Made by a program: the position numbers and the translations under genes
The notes under the pieces: model-generated
What the model saw: only the letters and a program-made list of their open reading frames with translations
Told to the model about the DNA's origin: nothing
Database searches by the model: none
Shown here: positions 1 to 40,389 of the stretch, one piece after another
Layout of the letters: each line of letters begins with the position of its first letter
Numbering within the stretch: position 1 is the stretch's first letter
Assembly (NCBI GenBank): GCA_030248215.1
Contig: JASANG010003411.1
Span: 124,001-188,000, forward strand
Direction of reading: 5' to 3'
DNA: 64,000 nt
From: Enoplolaimus lenunculus
Lineage: Eukaryota > Nematoda > Enoplea > Enoplida > Thoracostomopsidae

Positions 1-640
1 ACTCTCTCGGACACAGGCTTTTCATGACTACACAAACTGCACTCGCGGATCCAGAGAGCGGGCGGGTGCACGTCACCTGAAAGAAATTTTTTGTTGTAAA
101 ATGAGTTAAACGATAAGGTACCTACAATACAATTTGTCTCCTCAGAAATTTTTTGTGATAAAACGATAAGGTCTCTTACAATTTTTCTCCCTTCAGAAAA
201 TTTCTTGGTGAAAAAATGATAAGGTGCCTACCTTGCAAATTGTCCCCTCATAAAATAGATAAAAATGCGTTTCAAAACATACTGCAACCGCCCATCAGAA
301 ATTCCTGAATCGCCGCTAAAAGCGGGTCACTGTTGAAAGTAACACGGGCTGTTTGCACGATCTAGCGTAATTCCAGTGTGGTTCTTTCTCCTTGGAACGT
401 AAAACGAATCATACATATATAAATATATAATATATATAGCTAGAGGGAAGTGTGACATTCAATAGAATCAAATTTGCAGTGGTTTAAATTAGGCAGAGCC
501 GAACCAAATCAATTAAATTTCACGTGGCCAACGCAAGTATTTATTAGTCAATAGCAATTTTAAACCGAATATTCACACCAGAACTAATGAGGCAGTTGCA
601 GAATAACTAACGATTTAAAAAAAGTTTTACGTTCATAACT
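1..640. repeat. Dispersed repeat, unknown family
   Basis: This stretch shares long, gapped similarity in the same orientation with 18880-19265. Shared phrases include TGGTTCTTTCTCCTTGGAACG and CAACGCAAGTATTTATTAGT (about 80-90 percent identical by eye). A part near 245-360 also resembles 20030-20145. The left edge runs off the window. No coding frame was seen. It may be an internal part of a larger hAT-like element, because the 18.9-kb copy sits inside one. Confidence 0.6.
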
Positions 641-874
641 CCGGAAACATTTTGCTGGATTCCACCTATTTCGTTAGTGTATATTGTATTAAATATTAAA
701 ACAGTATCATACAGTGAACTTTCCAATATCATAATTGCAGATTCAAGTTGCGAGTCGCTCTTGAACGCATAGAAAGAAAAAGAACATGGAATGATTTATT
801 AGATAGCAAAATACTGTTTTTATTTTGACAGCGAACAAAACACACGCAGCCAATGTGAAGGAATATCTTCCAGC

Positions 875-1224
875 CAGGGTGCAATCGAAGGCGAAATATA
901 CCGTAGCCGGAGGTCAAGGAAACTTGCCGGAGCCAGAGGTGAGGAGAAATTAGAAAGTAAAATTAATGGTTAATTAGTTAATTTTAGCCAATATCTGCAA
1001 TATGTTGTTAAGTTGTTTGGGTTTACGCTATTTTCTACGAAAATTCGGAAATTCATTCCTGAAAATTGTGACAGAAGTAAAACAAAACGCTTTTAAGCAG
1101 ATAAATTTTACAAAACTATGCAAAGTTTTACTACCGAAATTGCCGGAACCTCCGGCAAAAATTCTACCGGTGCCGGATGTTGATTTTCTGCCGTAGCCGG
1201 AGGCAGACCTCCGGTTGTACCCTG
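875..1224. mobile_element. hAT-type MITE (CAGGGTGCAACC family)
   Basis: The element begins CAGGGTGCAATCG and ends GGTTGTACCCTG, so the ends are inverted. It is flanked by CTTCCAGC (867-874) and CTTCCAGT (1225-1232), an 8-bp duplication matching at 7 of 8. The interior is AT-rich with CCGGAG-type repeats next to both ends and no transposase frame. Confidence 0.85.
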
Positions 1225-1772
1225 CTTCCAGTATATACAGCGCATGCTAAGTCTGTCATTTTCCTGGTTCAAAGCATGAAGTATAGTTGATGGTAGTTTA
1301 TCTTTAACTGCAGCAATACTAGTCGCGTAGTGTAATTAGATGGCAGCAGTAGAATAAGTAACAGTCTGCAAGAAAAATTGCATTAAGCATTAATGCACTT
1401 TTCACATAAGTAGGGCGCCATCACTATATTATATCAGATTCACTACAGATGCTGAAAGGGAATATACAAATATGACCAGTCATTTATAAAAATAGACCTA
1501 AACTTAAGCGAAAGTATGGGGCATGTTAAGTGTGGACATAAGTCTATGCTTCCTAGTCTCCCAGCCCAGTTGGCAGACCCTTAAAGCTTTAATACTAGAC
1601 ATTGGACATTCGCTATTGCATCATAATCGACACCACGACAGTCTACTTTCAAATGTATAGCAAAATGAAGCAAATCGTGACCAACCAGGATTTATTTTTA
1701 TACTTGTAAAACACAGACATAAAAACACTGCTACTAATTATTGTTCACGCTTAATAAGATGCTTAAAATGAA
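1225..1772. other. Intergenic, no gene seen
   Basis: I saw no coding frame or recognisable repeat here. TTTATT at 1691-1696 reads AATAAA on the minus strand, about 80 bp beyond the stop codon of the ePHD gene, and could be its polyadenylation signal. Confidence 0.45.
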
Positions 1773-4700
1773 TTACAAATCTGCTCGAAGCTGAATAATG
1801 GATACTAATTGTACTTTACTTGAAAACATAAATGATGTAGTTACCTTATGCCTCGGACATAACGAATAGAAGGACTTTGGTTTGAAGTAAAAACCTGAAA
1901 CAAGAACCCACATAGTAAGTCTCGGCATGATTGCATAGTAATGCGCTACTATGTCTTCCATTTCAAGCAAAATCATACGTGCTCTATGCAAACTAACGAA
2001 ACCAATCCAGCCTTAATAAAAATATTGAAACAAAGTGTTCACCTGCTTGTATTGCGCACGGATAATGGTACAAAACTGGACAACTTTTGCCAGCACAACC
2101 AACAGAGGCTCCCACCTTTTGACAGCCATGACATTGCTAAAATAAATTAAACGATAACGAATTGATAAATATAGTAATTTTTCATAATTTGTACTGAAGA
2201 CTATAAACTCATTTTTGCGCTCAATTTCTATAGCGTTCTCTATATATATTTCCAAAATCCTAGAAAAACATGAGTTACACAATTTGAAATTATAATCGAG
2301 ATATTGGCAGACCAAATAAACGTGGCTAAAAGAAGCTTCCATGCTGTAATTTGTTCATAACGTTGTCGTTTTTACGATGATGATTGTAATAATACTTCAT
2401 ACTACGAAACCTTATCAAATCACTTATTGTACTTCGTATGCCGGAATAGGTAAAACAACAGAAAACACAACTGACATTTTGCCGGAAAACGATTGTCGTT
2501 GACCCCTGGTACCACTGAAACTGAAAAACTTTAAAGAAACAACGATGTCAAGATGACATAAGCCAAACAAACAGACCGTTAAAACATAAAAACTTACGTT
2601 TTTCCATGACGCAACAACATTTTCTAATCCATCCAGCTTGTAGCCATTCAACAACACACCGGGACACATTACTGCACAATCGACATGAAGCCAAACATCA
2701 ACATACTTCGTTCCGGTTTTACCTTGTTGCCGAAGTGTGTCTTTTGGTGTAGTTTCGCTTTTAGGGGGCCTACCTCTGCCGCGTTTTTGCACTGGACTAT
2801 CCAAACGTTGCTCATTGCATTCAGCTGTTTTATTACTCCCAACTGTATCTGGTAATGACATTTTGCGGCCTGCTTTTGTTTTGGAAACTCCAGAAAGTGC
2901 GTTAGATGGGACACTTGTGCTTGCAGCAATCACTGGGCACATATGCATTGAATCATCTCTGACTGACACATAATAAGGTCCAAAAAGATCGCCAAGGCTA
3001 CAAGCACAACTTTTTCGTAGACACAAAGCACATCGCCATAACGTATTTTCCATAATTTGATCTATGGACGGTTTTTCCACTTTGTTCGCTCCACGATCTT
3101 CTGCTTGTGTTATAACACGGTAGTATTCAACAGGCGTTCGAATCGCGCAATTCAGTTGATAATTACCATCAGAAAATACTGTGTTAGAACGTCTGACGGT
3201 AACACTCGGTTTTTCAATAGATTTTGCATTAACCAAAGTCGATTTATCACCAAAACCATCTTTTCGTTCTAACTTTTTTCTAATGTTTCGACGATCTTGC
3301 TGTTTCTAAGACAAAAATTACGTAAGTGCTACCGTACGTATATAAATTGTTATGTGAACATCAGAGATGTGCGGTCTTGATCAAAAACGAGACCGAGACC
3401 CGACAACCGAAACCGAGACTGTTTGGTCTCGGTCTCGGTCAATTTTCGACCGTTACCGAGCATAAAAATAAAGCTTTTTCTAACAAAAGTTTTGAATGTT
3501 TTTTTGTACTTCTGTGTCATTCTGGCTTAAACAATTTTGCATCTGTTCAGAATTTATATTAAACACAAAAATCACCGCAAAATTTAATTTCTAGCAAAAA
3601 TACACTGACAAACACAGATACTGGAAAGTGTCAACATTTCGCTTTCATCTCTTTTCCAACCAAAATGAGCGTCATTTCACGGATAATATCCCAATTTCCC
3701 ATAATAGCAATTTCCCCTGTAATATCCCATTTTCCCAAATTCTTAAAATCCCAAGCGAAAAAGGCTGCACTCAAAATCATAATTTCCCAGGTAATATCCG
3801 AATTTCCCAAAAACCCAATTTCCCGAGTAATATCCAAATTTCCCAAAATCCCGAGCGAAAAAGGCTGCGCACAAAATCGCCATTTCCCGGTACTATCCCA
3901 ATTTCCCAAAATCCCGAACGAAAAAAGTTACGCCTAAAACAGCAATTCCCTGAGTAATATCCGAATTTCCCGGGTAATATACAAATTTCCCGGGTAATAT
4001 CCAAATTCCCAAAATCCCGAGCAAACAAGGCTGCGCCCAAAATCCCAATTTTTCGTGTAATATCCGAATGTCATATAATCGGAATTTCCCGGATGATATC
4101 CCATTTTCCCATTCTTAAAATCCCAAGCGAAAAAGGCTGCGCCAAAATCCCAATTTCCCAGGTAATATCCGAATTTCCCAAAATCCTAATTTCCCGGGTA
4201 ATATCCCAATTTCCCAAAATCTCTAGCGAAATAGGCTGTACACAAAATCCCACTTTCCCGGCTAATATCCGAATTTCCTAAATCTTAATTTCACGGTAAT
4301 ATCCGTGGATTTTGGGAGGCACCTCTTAAGAACACAATGCCAACAATAGTATTATACGCTGAAAAATTGCGCGGTCATCTCACGAAGCGACAGCAGAAAC
4401 AGACAAGTCAAACCAAGGTGGATAACGAATTTAATGTTCAAAATCCCATTTTTCGGGTGACATTCAGCTTATATTATATAATACATTAAACAGCTTTTTA
4501 CATCCATATCACTCACCTTTAGAAATTTCTCTTTATACCACTCGTCATCAGATCCTGTTGGTGCAAAAGCAGTGTTTTTCGACGTCACGGCTTTCCGCTT
4601 CTTTCGTTTTGGGTTCCGCAGAAACTTGCTCTGAACACCATTGCAGTTTTTAATTGATCCACTTGAGCGTTTTGCTTTAACTATAGTTGTTTGATTAATA

Positions 4701-4813
4701 TCAATTCCGTTGGTGGTAGAGCAAGACGGAGATATGGAACACCCACCATTCAATAGTACCTCACTATGATCATTACCTTGACATGATTTTCGGCGCGGTT
4801 TTGCTATTTTCAT
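1773..4813 (-). CDS. ePHD / AT-hook protein, TCF20-RAI1 group
   Basis: Four exons, read 5' to 3' on the minus strand: 4813-4517, 3305-2598, 2136-2043 and 1894-1773. All junctions are GT/AG, phases close exactly, and the product is 406 aa. The ATG at 4813 has an in-frame TAA nine bases upstream. The N-terminus is basic (PKRKKRK-like nuclear signal near residue 65). An extended PHD finger spans about 191-388: CALC, then LGDLFGPYY, then WLHVDC, then CHGCQKVGASVGC, then YHYPCA, and finally CPRHK. LGDLFGPYY and the DxWxHxDC step are hallmarks of the TCF20/RAI1 ePHD, a nucleosome or chromatin reader in those proteins. An AT-hook core (RGRGRPPK, near 273-281) lies in the ~90-residue insertion inside the ePHD. 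Vertebrate TCF20 and RAI1 are about 1900-2000 aa, so this is a very short form. A GTAACT after CPRHK could be a donor to a further exon, but the frame also simply runs to a stop. The family call is firm; orthology to TCF20 versus RAI1 is not decided. Confidence 0.85.
3362..3630. mobile_element. hAT-like fragment (TCGGTCTCGG family), left end
   Basis: The fragment starts CAGAGATGTGCGGTC followed by GAGACC/GGTCTC repeats. Its interior (about 3470-3630) matches, in inverse orientation, the right half of the complete copy at 37051-37667, for example TTTGTACTTCTGTGTCATTC. No matching right terminus is present. It lies in intron 1 of the ePHD gene. Confidence 0.65.
3690..4310. repeat. Minisatellite (TTTCCC / AATATCC units)
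   Basis: Tandem, diverged higher-order repeat inside intron 1 of the ePHD gene. The short unit is built from AATTTCCC and GGTAATATCC. A longer unit ends in AAATCCCGAGCGAAAAAGGC, seen near 3745, 3850, 3910, 4015, 4120 and 4225, so its period is about 50-105 bp. The repeat leaves frames open on both strands (SQFPKIP-type and GNWDIT-type peptides), which are artefacts. Confidence 0.8.
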
Positions 4814-7568
4814 TATAAATTAAACACACGCGCTAATGTAATGTAACTCTGAATCAAATCGGCCAAGATAGCTTTATAAAAAGTTCCAACCTCAAGAGCA
4901 AATTAAAGATATTATTTTAAAATAAACGGCATTACTATATAGTACTTATGTTTTCATTTTATAACTCGAATGCTAAAAACTCTGAATAAAACTCGATCTG
5001 AATTTTGCAAAACTTGCTACGTAAATAGCAAACCAATTCACTTGATTACCAAATTTAATGTTTGCTCAAATATGGTCGGGAGAGATGTACCCCGTTATTT
5101 AAGTTTTGGTGAAACAATAAAACATTACTTGATAGGCTATACCATAACTTATTTTGGATCCTAGAGTTTAAAACAATTTTTTACATAAGGTTATTCCTAC
5201 ACGAAAGAAATCATGGTTTTTTCTTGCAATTAATGACCCAGAATACACGAGTACGGCTGTTTTCAAAAGTCTATTACATTATATTTACCAAACAAATTGA
5301 CAACCATGCATTGGCGCACAACTGAGATTAAGGTAATTTCCTTTTGTTCCGGTTTCATGGCGCTTGTCAAAGCAATAGTTAGTACGAACTTTTGTATAAA
5401 GAAATGCGTTCCGTAAACGTGCTTTCAGTTGCATCAGACATGTGGTCTCAACCCGATAAATTGTTTTTGGAACTAAAACTAAAAAATCGCACTATATCCT
5501 TTGAACTTACAATTAAACTTGTGTCTACACGCTCTAGCATTTAGAAGAAACTAATGTGAAATTTAATTGTTTAGCTAGTACGGGATTAAGTTTATTTCTT
5601 TAGAGAGCACATTTTCATTTTTAGGTTTTAAAGTTTTGTCCTGGGATCGGCCGGATATCCGGCGCCGGTTTAATATCTAACAAAAAATCGAGATCTTAGA
5701 TTAAAACAACGCAGTAGAAAAAGTTCCACGTAGCAACTGTGGTTTGATACTTATATAGTGAAAACTTCCAAGCAATACAAGGCAATGTAAGGTCTGGACT
5801 GGTCAAAAACGGGGATTTTCGACCGATCCGAAGGCGGGTATGGTCTAGTTTCGGGTTGATCCTGGAACAGTTTAAACACGATTTAGACACTCCTACGGCT
5901 CGTGCGAGTCTATACAACGCTATTTTCCGGTTTACTAGTAACACGCAAGTAATTAACACAAAATATGGAACAGAAGCCCGTTAGTCCCGCTGATGCTAAA
6001 ATTGCCAAATTTCCCTATTTCCGACAGTTATAGCTTTTGAACGAGGGCCATGCGGCCGAAAAGCACTATAGAAATTATGAGTATTGGGAAACTGCAATAT
6101 GTAAGCGAAAAATGGACAAAATCCGCCAGACACAGCTTACGGGACTGCTACCTAAATCACGTCCGGGCACAATTATAACAATAAACCACAAATTACAAAA
6201 ATAATAAGTAAACGTTTCCTAGGCCTGAAAATTGTTATTTCGACCAAGTAAAATACGCTGCTTCCGATTAGATGCTTTTTACGACTCCGTCAAGGCGAGA
6301 ATTATCTGTTTTACACGATCCGAGAATATTGCTATAAGTTACGTATGTACTAATAAATCATCCGAGCACTATTACTAGCTAAGCTACCACCATTCTACCG
6401 CTAAAACCAACACTACTCAATAATCATCCAAGTTCACAGAATATGGCAAATAGTATAGAACTGGGGCAGAATTGGCAGAAATAGAGGTGCGAAATGGAAT
6501 GAGCACCTTGAAATTAGTAGGAAACGGGAATGGGGCGCCTGAAAACATGAAAATAAGTGTATATAAGAGCACAAGAAATATGAAATGTGGGAAATGGCAC
6601 AAAAGGGTCAAGGGGAGAAGAATTTGTAGAAATAGGGATGCGCAACGCACTGAGCGCATAGAATTTGGTCAGAAAATGAGGTTTTAGTACCTGAAAACAC
6701 AATATAAAATATATGTAAAAATACACGTAATTGATATAAGCGAAATTGGCAGGAATAAGACTAAGTTTGACAAGAGTTTGACAGAAATGTTAAAGCACAG
6801 TAGTTTTACAAATGAGCAACAGTATGGCAAGGCTAAAAAGATACCGGTTAAGTACAAATCACGATACTAGGATCGAGACTGAGACGGCTGGACTTCGCAT
6901 GCCACGGAAACGACATAGCTAGGAGCTCAAGGGACGCCGAGGGTGGGCACCAGTGTGGCACAGAGTGCACACTGGGGCCCCACCCGACAGGCAATTGGTG
7001 CGAAATTACCATATAACTGCACCACCCAAAATCGAGAGTTGTAACGTACCTAACCTTTTATCCTACAGTAGCCTAACATATTAAATTAAATTAAAAGTGA
7101 TCACTGTTTGATAATTTTTCAAGTGCGCAGACAGAATAAATGCTGCGAGGAAAGTTAGTCAAGATTAAGTCGAAAATACTATTCTCTCGGGCAGATTCAG
7201 TGACCAATTTTATTCAGAATTTTGGTAGTGTAAAAATGTAAAAATATGTATATTGCCGAACATTTGGTTCTTGTATTAGCCTTTCCACAACCAAATCTAA
7301 ACCGCAATTTTTTGCCGAATCTAAAACCGAACGTTTGCTGCCTTTTCCCTTGTTTACTGTTTGTAAAGTATCTATCTGCGATGTTAAGCCGTGATATGGC
7401 AATCGCAGCTCCAGTAAAACTATTGTTCGTTGTGCGTTTTGATACCTAATTAGTAAATAACTGAATTATTTTAATCACGATGTGCTTGACTATATCTGTA
7501 CGTATATGCCCATGATAGAAAGTGCGTAGATATATTGTGCATCATACACGCATACTATAACATTTAAT
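4814..7568. other. Intergenic between ePHD gene and DHX16
   Basis: The 5' flanks of two divergent genes. The region holds a fragment of a CAGGGATCGACCGG-type hAT end at about 5640-5700, a strong hairpin at 6941-6985 (both arms about 16 bp, GGTGGGC...CCAGTGTG against CACACTGG...CCCCACC), and an 80-codon frame at 5965-6204 interrupted by one TAG that I could not identify. Near 7240-7350 there is a piece rich in ACCGAA/CCGAATCTAA, like the ends of the element at 22026. I saw nothing else. Confidence 0.5.
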
Positions 7569-19663
<12,095 letters not shown>

Positions 19664-20224
19664 GATGAATGTTCTATGTTAATAATGTTTATATTTATTT
19701 CAAGAACTCAATAGTGACGTGCATTCAAGATTAAAATGGGCTATGAGCATCAGGGTACAACCACAAGCCCGGCTGCGGCATAAAACCGACCTTCGGCTTT
19801 GGTAGAATTAATGCCGAGAGTTCTGACGATTTTGTGAATGCAATTCATATAGTTTTAATACAGAAATTGTATCGTTCGGTGCATCGAGTTTTCGCACAAT
19901 TTAGGTTGAGGAGCCAAATCAGCATTCTGGATAAGACTAGAGCGATTCCTGAAGATTTGGACCATTAAGCAATATAAACCAAACATATCCCAGAGTTAGA
20001 TAAGGCCTCTACCTTACAATTTTCCCACAGAATTTATCAAAAATTGCGTTTCAAAACATTGCTTGAACCTCGACAAATTTATCCGGATCCGCCGTGAAAG
20101 CGGGGCACCATTAAAAGGAACATTGGCTGATGCCCACAAAAACTGAACTTGCGTTCGGATGTAAAGTATAGGTCCAGTGTCAATTCAGCCTTCTTTCGCT
20201 CTGTTCAACTCGCTGCTCATAGAT

Positions 20225-20400
20225 TCATGTAGATTAGCGGAACGGTTTTCTGTGAGACTGCAACAGAGTAAGCTTAAGCTATAGACTTTCTTCCTGGCTT
20301 AGGCATAGGCTTAGGATAAGGTTATTCTTACGTTTAGGATTATACTAATGCTTAGGAACACGCTTATAATACTGTTCCGCTTCTGTTCTTTTGACCCACA
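20225..20400 (+). mobile_element. TTAGGC-bearing hAT-type MITE, diverged
   Basis: It matches the family consensus: GCGGAACGGTTTTCTGTGAG, then CAGAGTAAGCTTAAGC, then GGCTTAGGCATAGGCTTAGG, then ACGCTTATAATACTGTTCCG and TGTTCTTTTGACCC. It is the only copy I found left of 42 kb. Ends are decayed and no duplication was detected. Confidence 0.7.
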
Positions 20401-21168
20401 CTCTTCACGTCGCAAAAGACAGTTTCTATCTACTCGCCAACTTCAAATGCCACTTATTTTATTTTCGAAATTGGTAAGCCAATGAAATAGCGAAACATGT
20501 TAATCTGTAAAACAACTCAGATTTTGGTTAACATACGTATAAAAAACTTGGATTCTGAAAACGGAGTATTTTGAATGGTCAGCGGCAGGCTGTAACCGAA
20601 TAGCCGTTTTGGGCAAAAGGTCCGCAATGTTGCAATTGTTCGAAATCAAATAAAAATTCACTAAAATCTTAAAGAATTCGGTGTATCCAGAAGTTTTGCA
20701 ACCTCAATACTTAGGTTGGTAGAAAAATAAAATACCACATTATTGAAACATACGATTGTTTCCGTTTTGTTCACTATCCGTTACCGTTTCTATTGTTTTG
20801 ATCACTATAATCTACACCCGGATCAGCGGCTTTGTTCAAATGTTTGTAAATTACGTTTTAGTAGTCAAAAAAGCAGTGCGTATTACATACGTACAACTGT
20901 TTCTGACCGACTGTTGGGATAGAGTATTTACGAAACTACAGATGCTTCCTGATGGTCGAACGAGGCAACCGTAATACAACACAACAGAACATTAAAACTG
21001 AAAACATCTGCAACCAACACTCACAAAAAGTCCCACCAGAACATTTGGAAATCAAAGATGACCAAAATTAGCCAATTTCGATCGAATTCCATCAGCTTCG
21101 GCTTTGAAAGTGTTTTTCAACCTGCTCTGTGTATTGACCATGTTTCGGAGTTTGATACACTTAAAGAC

Positions 21169-21469
21169 GAGAGTGCAACCGGAATTATAAATTACCGGAA
21201 CCGGAAAAATTCATTTTGAACGCTATTTTATCGCTTTTAAACATGATAAATTATCGAGTATGGCAAAAAAATGAGTTTTGGCAATACCGCCAAGCAATTT
21301 GAGAAAAATAAGCTGAAATAATATGCCAATTATTCTTAAATTTCTGTATGAGAAAATTTTTTAATACCGAAACAACTGGAAAATTCCGGTGAAAAATACT
21401 TGATTTATTACCGAAGCCGGATAGAAATACCGAAATTCCTAGCGAAGCCGGAATTCCGGTTGCACCCTG
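21169..21469. mobile_element. hAT-type MITE, perfect 8-bp duplication
   Basis: Left end GAGAGTGCAACCGGAATT, right end AATTCCGGTTGCACCCTG. TTAAAGAC flanks both sides (21161-21168 and 21470-21477). CCGGAA repeats lie inside each end. Confidence 0.9.
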
Positions 21470-22025
21470 TTAAAGACACAGATATATCTGCTATGCATTG
21501 AATGATTCAAGCTATCGGTTAATTATTGTCAGAATTAGAACGTCCTTCCAATCAACGCAATTTACATGAAGCAAACTTGTAACTGGCTGAACAGAAGAAA
21601 TAACCCGTTAGTCTTCTGTATGTGCATTACCTGAAACGACAATACAGTACAGAAGCAAACGCAGATTATAGTATGTTGATAAACGCAAATTATGCATTTC
21701 TTGTAAGCCCGACGCGACAAATAACGTGACATAAGACGGCTCCGATTATTGGTGGGACTGGTATCTAAACAGTGTTTCCTAAATTTAGGCTACAAAAAAG
21801 CAATTCCCACTTTCTTCAAACATATGGTTACATAGCAGATGTAATACAATGTAAACGCTTACCTGGGTCTGTTGCCATTTCAAGCACTCCAGGAAATTGT
21901 CTTGAACAATTTGCCATGAAATAAAAATGGAATACCACTTCAATATCTACGCCAAATAAGAAATTCAAAGACAGTAACTACGGAAGATGACAACGAGCTT
22001 ACGTCTTTATACATTACACAATACT

Positions 22026-22377
22026 CAGGGTGGCACCGAATCTACGATTTGACCGAATCCGAATCCATTGCTAATTTGCCATATCCGAATCTTGAATATT
22101 GCAAATTTCACTTATACTTATAATTATTTGGTTCAGAATATCAACGCAATGTCAGCCGCATAACTTTTAAACGTTAATATATTTCATGCCCGACCTCAGT
22201 TCTGAGATTTGTGACCTGAAACAAAGTTTTTTATTAATATAACATGACATTTAAAGTTTTTATTGTTTAAAACTGAAAAATCTTATTGCCGAACACTGTT
22301 GGATTCGGCTTTTTCACAACTGAATCCGAACCACAAGTTTTTGGCGAATCCGAATCCAAACCTTTGTTGCCACCCTG
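22026..22377. mobile_element. hAT-type MITE (CAGGGTGGCACCGAATC family)
   Basis: CAGGGTGGCACCGAATC at the left and TTTGTTGCCACCCTG at the right, with CCGAATCC repeats inside both ends. AATACT occurs on both sides but out of register by two bases, so the target duplication is not clean. Fragments of the same family are seen near 7240, 37976 and 54488. Confidence 0.75.
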
Positions 22378-23673
22378 AATACTAGATTTATTAAAATCGC
22401 TCAGCATACACTAAAGTCGGACGACAAAATTTTGCCTTAAACCAGATATCTGGTTGTAACCTAAGTAAATCGGCACACAGCTCTATGTTAAGAAATATTC
22501 GACTAATGCAACACATTTCATTTGCAAAAAGCTGGTAATAGCATTTTAGCCAGACAGCACAAGGTGGCTAACGTTCGCTGCTAGTACTGTATGTAACATG
22601 TATGTACCGCAATATTGCCAATATCCAAAGATAAGCGGCACTATTCAGCAATTCGACATGACTTCAAACATTTTCGTCCGTTACTACAACAATAACAATG
22701 CAATAAACTAATAATAATATGGACAAAGACAAAAACATAACATTAAACAGAACATTTGCTGTGTGTTCAACACAATTTGTTCGTAGTTAAACTATTTTTT
22801 GTTAATGTAGTTTCGACTAGAATTTGAGGGATAACTACTAAAGACAACAAACTGGTTTCGTTCAATACCTCTAAATCTGGGAAACCTTAGCTAAAAGTTT
22901 GTTTTCAGCATTAGTCAATCATCTTGCGATTAGCGGTCGCGAAAAACGCCTAATCTTAAGACTTAGCTATAAATAAATAAGTGCGGCGAGGTCTTATCCT
23001 ATCGCAATTACCAGCTCTATGAGTAACGATGAGTGTACAATACTGCACCCATTAATCTCAAACGTAACGGCGGTTGTCACGCCTGATCATTGCGCTAATA
23101 TCTGAAATAACGTAAAGTAAATAAAATAAAGCGACAATAATAAACAATTTTACAAACAGAACGTATGGCCTAGCGAGAAATAGGCAAGTTTAACCTATGC
23201 AATTGTAGTTTTGACACTTACATGTTAAGAAGTGCAACGAACCAACGGTCATTACTGTTAGCGTTTATTCAGTGTGACACACTATAATGACTACCAAGGC
23301 TAAAATCATTACTGTGAACTCATATATTTTGGGGAACTGCGTAGTGTAGAAACATTATTCATTACCAAACTTAACATAAATCAACCCGCTGGGGTATTCC
23401 ATTAATTTGATTATCTGACTCTTAATCTACAATATTTCCAAAAATTTGTTTTGTTTGAACCATACATTATATTTTGCAGTTCATCCTGAAACAAATGTGT
23501 TGCACACATACGTAAACTACAATTACCAATAACACTAAAATATCGGCTCAGAAATAATAAAAGTTCTCTGTCAGACCAAAATGTTAATTGAATCATGCTC
23601 TTCTGTCACATCCTTGCTAATTCCATAACGATTCGAATCCGTGTCAACGACCAATAATTGTTGTCTTTCTGGA

Positions 23674-39293
<15,620 letters not shown>

Positions 39294-40389
39294 GACACAA
39301 AGAATTTCTACATAATGTACGTATTTGATGCAACTTAAAAATAAAATATACTTACTAAGTTAGGAGTTTCTAAAACAAGAAGTCCTGGAATCGCAAAACT
39401 TAAAACTGTTAAAAATTAACGAGAGTAGTTTCATGGCCTAGGCTAGTAGCGTATATAGCCTAGTAAGCCCTTTAATTTCAATCGAATTTCGAAAACTGGG
39501 TTAAAGTTTTCACATGGTTCCTTTTTGCAACTTTATCCTTTTATTATTACCACACTATTCTTTGCCTAAACAAGAAATCAGAAGTCAACATTGTTATGCC
39601 CGAAAGCTTATGACAAGCCGCTTACAATTATGGTACACGCTTTATTTGTAAATTTCGTGGAATGATTTACTGTTTCTACATAAAATCCGGTAAATCCAAC
39701 AATAGACTCAAGAATTGAATTCCAAATTGGAGCAACTCATTGCGAAAAGAAATATTTAATCAAATTTGATTTAGTAAATAAATTAAACAGTTTCAGAGTA
39801 ATATTCTGTTCTTTTGTTATAAGAAAGTTATTACGTGTTTTTCACAAAAGTATTTATTCCGTTGTTTTCGATGTTATACGCAAGTATGACATAGAAAGTT
39901 GACAATTTAGCGACTTGGCGAAAGACATCAGCAAACTACCCAGGATTATGTAACAATGGCAGTGATACCATTAATTTTATAGCTAGTTTATTATTAATAG
40001 CGGTCTTGCGAATTTATAATGTAAAATTTCACCTTTGTTGAGACACGAATTTGCTTTGATAAAAATTCCTATTTGCATTAAAAACTTCGTGCATTTATGT
40101 GTAGTGAGTAGTTGAACAATATGTTATGTCTGTAAACATACGTCTTTCGAGACTTGGTGTCGGTATATGTGAACAGGGTACAACCGGAATTCTTGTTCCG
40201 GCCAGAATTCCTGCAAAAACTCAATTCCTGTTCTTGTTCCTGTTCCTGCATTCTAAGATGCAGGAAGCGGTATTTTTTGATTTTGGGGTAGTAGCATGAT
40301 TCATCAGAGTGCAAGAGGACGAGGTGCGATTCCCGGGGGGTTATCCTTAACTTTTTGTTGGTAGTTTCATATCTGTGAAAACTGTTAAA
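39294..40389. promoter_or_regulatory. Shared 5' region of divergent PRPF4B and SFR1
   Basis: A 1.1-kb gap between the PRPF4B start (minus) and the SFR1 start (plus) must hold both promoters and 5' UTRs. Only a half hAT end is recognisable (CAGGGTACAACCGGAATTC at about 40176-40260). No TATA or other motif can be defended. Confidence 0.45.

Larger units (their letters stand above)
19664..23673. other. Intergenic between convergent DHX16 and PRPF4B
   Basis: This is the 3' flank of both genes. It contains a piece of the 1-640 repeat (about 20030-20145) and three small transposons listed separately. From about 22400 to 23670 I see no coding frame or repeat. One or both 3' UTRs must lie here. Confidence 0.5.

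Noticed and set aside
3628-4281. Several frames on both strands with SQFPKIP- or GNWDITRE-like repeats
   Set aside because: They follow the intronic minisatellite; no start context or splice logic.
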